Shown here one piece after another: positions 48,401 through 52,501 of a stretch of 60,000 nucleotides of DNA. Location of the stretch: the NCBI RefSeq assembly GCF_026151205.1, contig NC_087080.1, positions 631,812 to 691,811 of the forward strand. The letters run 5' to 3'. The translations under genes and the position numbers were made by a program. The notes below the pieces were generated by a model, which did no database searches, was not told the DNA's origin, and was given only the letters and a program-made list of their open reading frames with translations. The DNA comes from Bolinopsis microptera. Its lineage: Eukaryota; Ctenophora; Tentaculata; Lobata; Bolinopsidae. Every line of letters begins with the position of its first letter. The stretch's first letter is position 1.

Positions 48401-51400
48401 ATGCGATTAAAACTTTCTTTCAAAGAATACTACTAGCTTCGTCCCTGTTACCACGGGCTTTCTAGTTTATAATAAGGTACAATTATTTAAAACAAGTTAA
48501 TGTAATAAACTCGACCACCCCATCCCCAGATGTACATTTACTGTTGGAGGAGAAATTGGCCCAGTATATGGAATGCGAGGAAGCTATCATCTACAGTTAC
48601 GGTTTCGCCACAGTTGCCAGTGCAATCCCTGCTTACAGCAAACGAGGCGACATCATATTTTGGTAAGGACACTTAGATCTAGGATTCTAGAGGGCTTTGG
48701 TGCTTATCAACATTTTCAGATCGTAAAAATCATCAAGCCGCGGTTTAGTCTAGGATTTTCAGCAATAAACAAGCGATCAAAAGATTGGACTATATTAATG
48801 ATAATGATGGAGTGAATATTTATTAACATATATGTAATATATTATATTTACACACTGTAACCATATTAAATGCAAGATTAACTCTGCAACATTAACTAGA
48901 TCATCTCAACAATTTTCTGAAGAAAAAATCATTTCTATATAAAATATATAGATATACCACTAGCAAGGTGCGATGCAGTAAGTGGGCCACCTAGAGATCC
49001 TTGATAATACAAATAATCTAAATATATATAATATAACATACGTAATATAATATAATATAATATGATATAAATATATATATAATATAATAATTAATATATA
49101 AATAATATAACTGCTGTCGCACATAGTAGTTCAGTGAGTACAAGGTCTAAAACAGTAAATAGCAATGAATAGATTATAGTGAATAGATTACGGTGTAAGT
49201 TATAACCTTTTATTAGTTAATACAAGCTTAAACTTTAATGTGGCGCGCCGGTTATTTAAAGGGTACCGCGACAATTGACCCCCCGACAATTGACCCCCCG
49301 ACAATTGACCCCTATGTAATTACACTGGGGTCAATTGTCGCGAAATATAGGGCTGAGTACGACAATTGACCCCCCGACAATTGACCCCCCATGTAATTAC
49401 ACTGGGGTCAATTGATCGGGTTAGGGTCAGGGTCAGGGTCCTGGATCAGGATCCTGGGTCAGGGTCAGGGTCAGGGTCAGGGTCAGGGTCAGGGTCAGGG
49501 TCAGGGTCAGGGTCAGGGTCAGGGTCAGGGTCAGGGTCAGGGTCAGGGTCAGGGTCAGGGTCAGGGTCAGGGTCAGGGTCAGGGTCAGGGTCAGGGTCAG
49601 GGTCATGGTCAGGGTCAGGGTCAGGGTCAGGGTCAGGGTCAGGGTCAGGGTCAGGGTCAGGGTCAGGGTCAGGGTCAGGGTCAAGGTCAGCCGGGGGGTC
49701 AACTGTCGGGGGGTAAATTGTCGGGGGTCAATTGTCGGGGGGTTAATTGTCGGGGGTCAATTGTCGGGGGGTCAATTGTCGGGGGGTCAATTGTCGCCCA
49801 CCCATTTAAAGAAAAAGGATGATCCGTCGCCTAGAAACAAAGCACCGATCTGCGGAGTGTGGGTTTTTGAGCTAATTTTCTTAATTTATTGTGAAATAAG
49901 TGTGGTCCGAAAAAGAGGATGTAGATTGTAGGACGTGAAAAAAAGTTTGGGAAATTTGCTTTCAGGATTGAAATCTAACAATTACGTAGATGATAAATCT
50001 AGTCAAGTTACCTTGATATAATATTATATATTAATTTATGTGAAACTGAAACTTCTTCCACCAATTAGAGGAAAGTTTCCTCTCTTCCCATCGATAAATA
50101 TCCCTGATTTTTTTTTCAGGGTCAAAACCTTGTTGATGATTTTTTCTCTTGATTTGTTGGTGCAAAATGAACTGGTTGAATTTCCAGTAAATCTAAAACT
50201 CAAATACATCACACCTGTTTATGTGATACCGAAACTAGAAACCAGTAACTGGAGGTTTATCGAAATAGTTTTCGAAGGTTTACATACACCTCACAATATC
50301 CACCCTAACTCTACTTGACCCACCCACACTCAATATCACAGTGGTTACCACTAGTTACACACTGTAACCATGGTAACTACTTGACACACACTCAATATCA
50401 CAGTGGTTACCACTAGTTACACACTGTAACCATGGTAACTACTTGACCCACACTCAATATCACAGTGGTTACCACTAGTTACACACTGTAACCATGGTAA
50501 CTACTTGACACACACTCAATATCACAGTGGTTACCACTAGTTACACACTGTAACCATGGTAACTACTTGACACACACTCAATATCACAGTGGTTACCACT
50601 AGTTACACACTGTAACCATGGTAACTACTTGACACACACTCAATAGTCAATATCACAGTGGTTACCACTAGTTACACACTGTAACCATGGTAACTACTTG
50701 ACCCACATTCAACATCACAGTGGTTACCAGTAGTTACACACTGTAACCATGGTAACTACTTGACCCACACTTCAACATCACATCGTTAGTAATTCTGTTA
50801 GGATATTATAATTACCTCCAGTAACTTTAATAGGTGTAAGTTTTAACAAAACAGATAACAGGTCGTTAAATACAAAATATAATGAGTTAGAATTACGTTT
50901 ATGGATCGCCAGAATCTAAGATCAAGAGCAACTGTAACACTGACCGTATTCCAGTGATAAGGTGCAATAACACTGACGATATTAATATTTCAGCGATGAA
51001 GAAGTGTGCTACGCGATACAGAAAGGCATCCTAGCTTCACGTAGTACTGTTTATTACTATAAACACAACGACTTAGACCATCTTGTAGAACTGCTGGAGA
51101 TTCAGGCTACTAAAGATAGAAAGGTTGGTGGTTCAACAGCAGTTTAATTACAATTCTCACTCCGCAAAGTTATTTTAGTTTAATTACTGGTCCTACTTTG
51201 CTTAGTTTTTGGCAGCAATGAGCAATTTTGGGGCAACCGAAAATGTACCTTTATTTTTGGAATCATAAATTGGAAGTCAAGATGTCCGTTTTGAATTTGA
51301 ACTTTGTCCAGTGTTGTTAGCGCATGTCCTAGAAATGCCATTATAAGTACCTCTGCTAACACATTAGTTATAAATAATAATAATATACAACAATACAATA

Positions 51401-51525
51401 ATATAATATAAACACTAACACATCCCTCTGTACAGAACCCAAAGAAAGCCAGGGTAACGAACAGGTTCCTGGTAACGGAGGGACTTTTCATCAACACTGG
51501 ACAAATCACCAACCTTCCCCGACTG
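25248..51525 (+). CDS. SPTLC1: Serine palmitoyltransferase subunit 1, first eight exons (partial)
   Basis: Exons: 25248-25298, 25606-25725, 26133-26215, 26815-26908, 47967-48039, 48530-48662, 50994-51123, 51436-51525. All junctions are GT...AG and the frame is continuous (about 224 residues). Recognisable parts: an N-terminal membrane helix in [76 protein letters not shown]; and [15 protein letters not shown]. These follow SPTLC1 in order. SPTLC1 pairs with SPTLC2/3 in the ER membrane to condense serine with palmitoyl-CoA, the first step of sphingolipid synthesis. It lacks the PLP lysine itself. The Cys of GSCGPRG, whose human equivalent is mutated in HSAN1, is kept. The C-terminal half must lie beyond the window. 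Intron 4 is 21 kb and hosts another gene. Confidence 0.93.
25718..25850 (+). repeat. Duplicated exon 2 splice donor of SPTLC1
   Basis: ATGGAGGTCAGCTATTTG at 25720 (exon end plus donor) recurs at about 25808 as ATGGAGGTCAGCAATTTG, followed by the same T-rich stretch. Between them are two GTAACCATGGTAAC modules. Confidence 0.8.
26893..27062 (+). repeat. Exon 4 splice donor of SPTLC1 repeated four times
   Basis: AACAAGAGATTGAGGTTAGC spans the exon 4 end and donor at 26908. The block recurs near 26946 and 26988, and in shorter form near 27041, together with intronic AATATTACTATA and ACGTTATATTGAC. Confidence 0.85.
27289..27560 (+). repeat. 15-bp minisatellite AAATGAGTAACAATC
   Basis: Several perfect and then diverged copies of a 15-bp unit in SPTLC1 intron 4, with an inner higher-order repeat of about 115 bp (ATGAAGGCTACCAAATGGG and its copy). 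Confidence 0.85.
28010..42806 (-). CDS. Rho-like small GTPase nested in SPTLC1 intron 4 (five exons seen)
   Basis: Minus-strand exons in reading order: 42806-42729, 30093-30024, 28784-28711, 28542-28379, 28082-28010. Junctions are GT...AG, phases join and the product is about 152 residues. Exon 1 has the P-loop GDSNVGKT. Exon 3 has VFVLCYSV...SLDNI, as in Rho (FLVCFSV...SFENV). Exon 4 has [10 protein letters not shown] and [10 protein letters not shown] in place of the Rho TKxD and SAL motifs. Exon 5 ends KKECCIQ, a CaaX prenylation box. The part that should carry switch I and the DTAG switch II (about 40 residues between exons 1 and 2) is not found, so an exon is missing from my model or the protein is atypical. 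The donor of exon 4 (GTCTCT) is weak. Intron 1 is 12.6 kb and holds the palindromic element. Confidence 0.7.
28095..28182 (-). repeat. 12-bp minisatellite TGTGTCACAATG abutting a splice acceptor
   Basis: About seven copies. On the minus strand the array ends about 15 bp before the acceptor (TTTTTCAG) of the last exon of the Rho-like gene. Confidence 0.85.
29555..29594. repeat. Pair of TTACCATGGTTAC modules
   Basis: GTTACCATGGTTAC at 29561-29574 and a one-mismatch copy starting near 29580. They belong to the dispersed 14-bp module described in the findings. Confidence 0.8.
29912..30005. repeat. Array of eight CACGTG E-boxes
   Basis: Units like AACACGTGACAT or AACACGTGAAT repeat about every 11-13 bp, eight CACGTG cores in all. 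The array lies about 20 bp beyond the splice donor of exon 2 of the minus-strand Rho-like gene. Confidence 0.85.
31070..34810 (-). CDS. polB: Protein-primed family B DNA polymerase, left copy (1246 aa)
   Basis: The frame opens further upstream, but the first ATG is at 34810 (reads MKRGPG). Parts by residue: two N-terminal Cys/His zinc fingers (about 20-66), a third near 356, exonuclease motif DFE (about 413), an endonuclease VII-like Cys cluster with VRDHDH (about 511-555), HNLKGYD (Exo II, about 565), motif A DANNLYG (about 809), motif [11 protein letters not shown] (about 972) and motif C SDTDS (about 1071). All catalytic residues I can judge are present, so the enzyme looks intact. It belongs to the Polinton/adintovirus type of pPolB. 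The embedded endonuclease VII-like fold is common in such polymerases. Transcription points outward from the palindrome centre. Confidence 0.92.
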   Translation of the reverse strand: MKRGPGARTADKNRNKNPILECPICSKRMRSDNLKRHIPTHNPEKPCRNCKKFFRSDKLARHELLCSSDIDESLCNRHSGVHEHLNSEEECTSIAGYFRSYKLDVEKSSDYDQILSDSCIAAGNKITPFVQKNPIKVQLVITLSFQKHVLDDRDYSEKVFRSICEPLLLADNIADLLSRAKSYIRHGIETYQRCGSGWIFDELLCAHVEIAKYSPLFASGKVSLPKKLKKMRSILNIASPDNKCFLYCILAKIYPVNGQHPDRHTKYLPYASKIDMASVQFPVRIKDISKVEKLNKLSISVFQWCVDSEEVLPLKHGSGVGTQIDLLYLENDGCAHYLLIKNLNAFMRHRSRHHNTMFYCRKCMHGFVSLQNHDKHYQNCKQGINQLVKMPDPGVIEFKALHKQDKKLFTVYFDFECLTVPYSSCSKKGSSSYTEKYQKHVPCSFCIVTVSEFSEYDSKVITFSDEDPNKVTEEFISQLTKIHDDMMKCYEKNQYPIDMTAEDEIKFKSAKICHICKRRLNWESRTNYPVRDHDHIKKKNNFRGAACNTCNINYFNRSKRVPAFAHNLKGYDLNLFLLDLTKRVDKLDVVPETLEKFKAVFTDKFTFLDSFAFLSTSLEKLTANMKKSGLENFKRLKREFPENYELLSEKGVYFYDYASSYSVFSEKNLPPKQAFYSKLRDEDISDSDYSRAQNVFKTMNCQTLLDYMELYVKSDALLLCDVFENFRKLCLDYYGLDCCHYMSLPGFSWDAMLKMTKVNIEYMTDIDMYTFIEKNLRGGVTTVNHRQFKANNPYLDDYDCSKPTSFIHYVDANNLYGKSMSFKLPCKNFRWLSKNEIRSLNIGDLDPEGDTCYIFEVDLHYPKHLHDHHNDFPLAVESKMIYEHQLSPYNKKFLEMHNEKFKSSRKLVPDLKDKEHFVCSLKTLQLCLSKGLILEKIHRVMAADQTDFVTPYIKFNSVKRRNAKSDFEKDFFKLANNSIYGKFIESLRNRTNVNIVKDERSAKRLTSKPQFIGFHMLDEQTTVVQSVKRNLVLNKPIACGFIVLENAKHIMGEFWYDVLKPKYGERIKLILSDTDSFIYGVFAENGYEDLYSIRELMDLSGYVENTPLSRFNDPTNKKVPGKFSDEKPTEIISEVIALKPKMYSVMTKKLVTRCSEQHECTSSCFIGHSVTAKGIAKAAQRRIRHEDYRNVLDTQSTTMTKSQTIRVFGNKIFSVVVQKRGLSGFDDKKFILDDGISTLSYGHKNL
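34849..35210 (-). promoter_or_regulatory. Triplicated TATA promoter-like repeat, left arm
   Basis: Mirror copy of 37714-38075: three units of about 146 bp, each beginning with a TATAAAAGGAGAACC or TTTAAAAGGAGAACC block, directly upstream of polB. Confidence 0.65.
35436..35789 (-). CDS. Hypothetical 117-codon frame, left arm
   Basis: Identical to the right-arm frame at 37135-37488. It begins [19 protein letters not shown] do not recognise it. It lies between the tRNA-like segments and the polymerase promoter, on the polymerase strand. Coding status is uncertain. Confidence 0.4.
   Translation of the reverse strand: MADADGSVREILAYLQYHESAISLFGVGSRENTESGEHSLHSFPSQIIVGMPTKLSYVRAVDFETNSGRTHTHVWMHTFDYMHCSNIYEHSNHAVITNKACTLSSSGQLFLKFYLFE
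35996..36072 (-). other. tRNA-like segment, left arm
   Basis: Mirror copy of 36852-36928. See that entry for the structure. Confidence 0.35.
36313..36611. other. Unique centre of the palindrome (299 bp)
   Basis: The only non-repeated part of the element. It is AT-rich with no frame or clear secondary repeat. It would form the loop of a folded strand. Confidence 0.7.
36852..36928 (+). other. tRNA-like 77-nt segment, right arm
   Basis: A perfect 7-bp acceptor-like stem (GGCCCTC and GAGGGCC) encloses 63 nt, with a possible D-stem (GTGG and TCAC), a CTCTAC/GTAGAG stem and a GTTCGAGCC box like a pol III B box. The anticodon loop would be 14 nt and the T-stem is poor, so it is a tRNA-derived or tRNA-like sequence rather than a normal tRNA. 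Confidence 0.35.
37005..37106 (+). other. Second tRNA-like segment with A and B boxes, right arm
   Basis: TTAGCTCAGAGCACT resembles a tRNA A box with part of the D loop lost. AGGTTCGAATCC is a perfect B box. About 70 bp lie between them and no acceptor stem closes. The mirror copy is near 35818-35919. It is probably a degenerate tRNA or a pol III promoter. Confidence 0.4.
37135..37488 (+). CDS. Hypothetical 117-codon frame, right arm
   Basis: An ATG frame starting 29 bp after the second tRNA-like segment. The product contains [14 protein letters not shown] and a His-rich stretch near [13 protein letters not shown]. No family is recognised. Being identical in both arms says only that the arms are recent. 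Confidence 0.4.
   Translation: MADADGSVREILAYLQYHESAISLFGVGSRENTESGEHSLHSFPSQIIVGMPTKLSYVRAVDFETNSGRTHTHVWMHTFDYMHCSNIYEHSNHAVITNKACTLSSSGQLFLKFYLFE
37714..38075 (+). promoter_or_regulatory. Triplicated TATA promoter-like repeat upstream of polB
   Basis: Three tandem units of about 146 bp start near 37714, 37860 and 38006. Each begins TATAAAAGGAGAACC (TTTAAAAG in the third) and continues CAGTGGACTT, ATTTCTCAAACT, TTTTTGTGCTCTGC. The last unit ends about 40 bp before the polymerase ATG. The consensus TATA box with downstream conserved sequence suggests three stacked core promoters. Confidence 0.65.
38114..41854 (+). CDS. polB: Protein-primed family B DNA polymerase, right copy (1246 aa)
   Basis: Start chosen at the first ATG (38114), since the open frame upstream has only a GTG at 38075. 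Same domain order as the left copy: zinc fingers [16 protein letters not shown] and [16 protein letters not shown], exonuclease DFE, endonuclease VII-like CxxC...VRDHDH, then polymerase motifs A (DANNLYG), B (NNSIYGK) and C (SDTDS). Such enzymes copy linear DNA from a protein primer bound at the end. One residue differs from the left copy. No terminal protein gene is recognised unless it is the N-terminal part. Confidence 0.92.
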   Translation: MKRGPGARTADKNRNKNPILECPICSKRMRSDNLKRHIPTHNPEKPCRNCKKFFRSDKLARHELLCSSDIDESLCNRHSGVHEHLNSEEECTSIAGYFRSYKLDVEKSSDYDQILSDSCIAAGNKITPFVQKNPIKVQLVITLSFQKHVLDDRDYSEKVFRSICEPLLLADNIADLLSRAKSYIRHGIETYQRCGSGWIFDELLCAHVEIAKYSPLFASGKVSLPKKLKKMRSILNIASPDNKCFLYCILAKIYPVNGQHPDRHTKYLPYASKIDMASVQFPVRIKDISKVEKLNKLSISVFQWCVDSEEVLPLKHGSGVGTQIDLLYLENDGCAHYLLIKNLNAFMRHRSRHHNTMFYCRKCMHGFVSLQNHDKHYQNCKQGINQLVKMPDPGVIEFKALHKQDKKLFTVYFDFECLTVPYSSCSKKGSSSYTEKYQKHVPCSFCIVTVSEFSEYDSKVITFSDEDPNKVTEEFISQLTKIHDDMMKCYEKNQYPIDMTAEDEIKFKSAKICHICKRRLNWESRTNYPVRDHDHIKKKNNFRGAACNTCNINYFNRSKRVPAFAHNLKGYDLNLFLLDLTKRVDKLDVVPETLEKFKAVFTDKFTFLDSFAFLSTSLEKLTANMKKSGLENFKRLKREFPENYELLSEKGVYFYDYASSYSVFSEKNLPPKQAFYSKLRDEDISDSDYSRAQNVFKTMNCQTLLDYMELYVKSDALLLCDVFENFRKLCLDYYGLDCCHYMSLPGFSWDAMLKMTKVNIEYMTDIDMYTFIEKNLRGGVTTVNHRQFKANNPYLDDYDCSKPTSFIHYVDANNLYGKSMSFKLPCKNFRWLSKNEIRSLNIGDLDPEGDTCYILEVDLHYPKHLHDHHNDFPLAVESKMIYEHQLSPYNKKFLEMHNEKFKSSRKLVPDLKDKEHFVCSLKTLQLCLSKGLILEKIHRVMAADQTDFVTPYIKFNSVKRRNAKSDFEKDFFKLANNSIYGKFIESLRNRTNVNIVKDERSAKRLTSKPQFIGFHMLDEQTTVVQSVKRNLVLNKPIACGFIVLENAKHIMGEFWYDVLKPKYGERIKLILSDTDSFIYGVFAENGYEDLYSIRELMDLSGYVENTPLSRFNDPTNKKVPGKFSDEKPTEIISEVIALKPKMYSVMTKKLVTRCSEQHECTSSCFIGHSVTAKGIAKAAQRRIRHEDYRNVLDTQSTTMTKSQTIRVFGNKIFSVVVQKRGLSGFDDKKFILDDGISTLSYGHKNL
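42334..42442. repeat. (CA)n / (TC)n / (C)n simple repeat near the right end
   Basis: A microsatellite of CA with GC interruptions, then CT, then a C run. The left-arm counterpart is at about 30503-30603. The length difference accounts for the 23-bp asymmetry between arms. Confidence 0.95.
42623..42736 (-). repeat. X-box module array between two copies of the exon 1 donor
   Basis: TGTACCTGGAATA occurs at 42623-42635 and 42724-42736. On the minus strand it is TATTCCAGGTACA, the exon 1 end and donor of the Rho-like gene. Between the copies are four GTTACCATGGTTAC modules joined by TAAC. Confidence 0.85.
43120..43160. repeat. Perfect 17-bp hairpin
   Basis: AATCGAATTGCTCCAAG (43120-43136) and its exact complement (43144-43160) flank a 7-nt loop. 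A second hairpin of about 16 bp with TATCCCAGGA lies near 43313-43351. Confidence 0.85.
43502..43753 (+). CDS. Hypothetical basic 83-codon frame
   Basis: The frame encodes a strongly basic, amphipathic peptide ([18 protein letters not shown], then [10 protein letters not shown]). No family is recognised. It lies within SPTLC1 intron 4, upstream of the minus-strand Rho-like gene. It may be chance. Confidence 0.15.
   Translation: MRRKLEKPTRTVDCGVLNKIQRFIKTFKKVVKQLTKFLLFHLLAGTVSKLLRFKRFKPKADIYGRVDMREKEGDIVTMVTKVE
43855..44135. repeat. 13-bp minisatellite GTGTCCCACCAGT
   Basis: About 20 copies with local variants (CGAGT, AAGT, TGTGCGAGT). Open frames on both strands here are artefacts of the repeat. 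Confidence 0.9.
44230..46060. other. Intronic DNA without recognisable gene
   Basis: Part of SPTLC1 intron 4. I see no exon or transposon end. Some AG-rich cryptic repeats (AGAGAATCAGGAG-like) lie at about 45600-45760. Confidence 0.4.
46062..46134. repeat. 34-bp tandem duplication
   Basis: CACCACGTGATGCCCAAATA followed by AGGAGAGGTAAAAG occurs twice in a row. Confidence 0.9.
46345..47117. repeat. 35-bp minisatellite, about 22 units
   Basis: The unit contains ATAAGCTAAATAGTGAGTAC and AATGTTTACTGTGAC (C/A variants). GTGAGTAC is a strong donor-like word repeated in every unit. It lies in SPTLC1 intron 4. Confidence 0.95.
47330..47960. repeat. About 35-bp A-rich minisatellite ending at the exon 5 acceptor
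   Basis: About 18 units of GTAAACCAAAATAAAGAAGT with AATTTGTTTAAAAAA. The array runs to within about 10 bp of the SPTLC1 exon 5 acceptor (CCCCCTAG at 47959-47966). Confidence 0.95.
48940..49115. repeat. AT-rich low-complexity DNA
   Basis: (ATATAAT)n-like sequence in SPTLC1 intron 6. No other content. Confidence 0.85.
49254..49810. mobile_element. Fold-back element with a (GGGTCA)n core
   Basis: The inverted ends (49261 inward, 49803 inward) share GGGT, then GCGACAATTGACC. The 15-bp word CGACAATTGACCCCC is repeated several times in each arm in opposite orientation. Flanking ATTTAAA at 49254-49260 and 49804-49810 is a 7-bp target duplication. The centre is about 45 copies of GGGTCA (49424-49690). 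Long open frames here are repeat artefacts. Confidence 0.75.
49811..50317 (+). other. SPTLC1 intron 6, no gene recognised
   Basis: A T-rich acceptor-like stretch with TTTTTTTTCAG at about 50108-50119 precedes an open frame containing [15 protein letters not shown]. It does not match SPTLC1, whose exons 6 and 7 join directly. It may be a decayed element or chance. Confidence 0.25.
50318..50780. repeat. 62-bp minisatellite with X-box modules, seven units
   Basis: Each unit has TCACAGTGGTTACCACTAGT and CACACTGTAACCATGGTAAC, then CTACTTGAC. It lies in SPTLC1 intron 6, about 210 bp before exon 7. Confidence 0.95.
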
Positions 51526-52330
51526 GTGAGTAATCAAGTAACTAGTGTTACCATGGTTACTGGTGAGTAATCAAGTTACTAGTGTTACCATGGTTACTGG
51601 TGAGTAATCAAGTTACTAGTGTTACCATGGTTACTGGTGAGTAATCAAGTAACTAGTGTTACCATGGTGTTACCATGGTTACTGGTGAGTAATCAAGTAG
51701 TTACTAGTGTTACCATGGTTACTGGTGAGTAATCAAGTAACTAGTGTTACCATGGTTACTGGTGAGTAATCAAGTTACTAGTGTTACCATGGTTACTGGT
51801 GAGTAATCAAGTTACTAGTGTTACCATGGTTACTGGTGAGTAATCAAGTAACTAGTGTTACCATGGTGTTACCATGGTTACTGGTGAGTAATCAAGTAGT
51901 TACTAGTGTTACCATGGTTACTGGTGAGTAATCAAGTAACTAGTGTTACCATGGTTACTGGTGAGTAATCAAGTAACTAGTGTTACCATGGTTACTGGTG
52001 AGTAATCAAGTAACTAGTGTTACCATGGTGTTACCATGGTTACTGGTGAGTAATCAAGTAGTTACTAGTGTTACCATGGTTACTGGTGAGTAATCAAGTA
52101 ACTAGTGTTACCATGGTGTTACCATGGTTACTGGTGAGTAATCAAGTAGTTACTAGTGTTACCATGGTTACTGGTGAGTAATCAAGTAACTAGTGTTACC
52201 ATGGTGTTACCATGGTTACTGGTGAGTAATCAAGTAGTTACTAGTGTTACCATGGTTACTGGTGAGTAATCAAGTAACTAGTGTTACCATGGTGTTACCA
52301 TGGTGACGAACAGGTTCCTGGTGGGTAATC
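51521..52330 (+). repeat. Minisatellite of 19 copies of the SPTLC1 exon 8 donor
   Basis: CTGGTGAGTAATCAAGT spans the end of exon 8 and its donor (51525/51526). The word recurs 19 times in units of 37-46 bp with ACTAGTGTTACCATGGTTA. The array ends at 52305-52330 with GACGAACAGGTTCCTGGT, a copy of an internal exon 8 segment, followed by GTGGGTAATCAAG. Confidence 0.93.
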
Positions 52331-52501
52331 AAGTGTACTGTTTGCTTATTTGGGCTGATTTACTGTTGTAACTTTTTGGAGCATGTTGTATAAGAGTATA
52401 ATAAGATATCGTCATATCGTGGCAGATCCTATTTTTCTCGTGCTGTTTAGAAAAGTGAGAAAGGTTAAAGATAAATCAGACGTACTAATCAAACAATCCT
52501 C

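Noticed and set aside
49420-49690. Telomeric repeat remnant
   Set aside because: The unit is GGGTCA, not TTAGGG. It lies inside a MITE and most likely grew from the arm repeat.
49366-49931. Several overlapping frames of Gly-Ser, Gly-Gln, Arg-Val or Leu-Thr repeats
   Set aside because: All are translations of the (GGGTCA)n hexamer in different frames.
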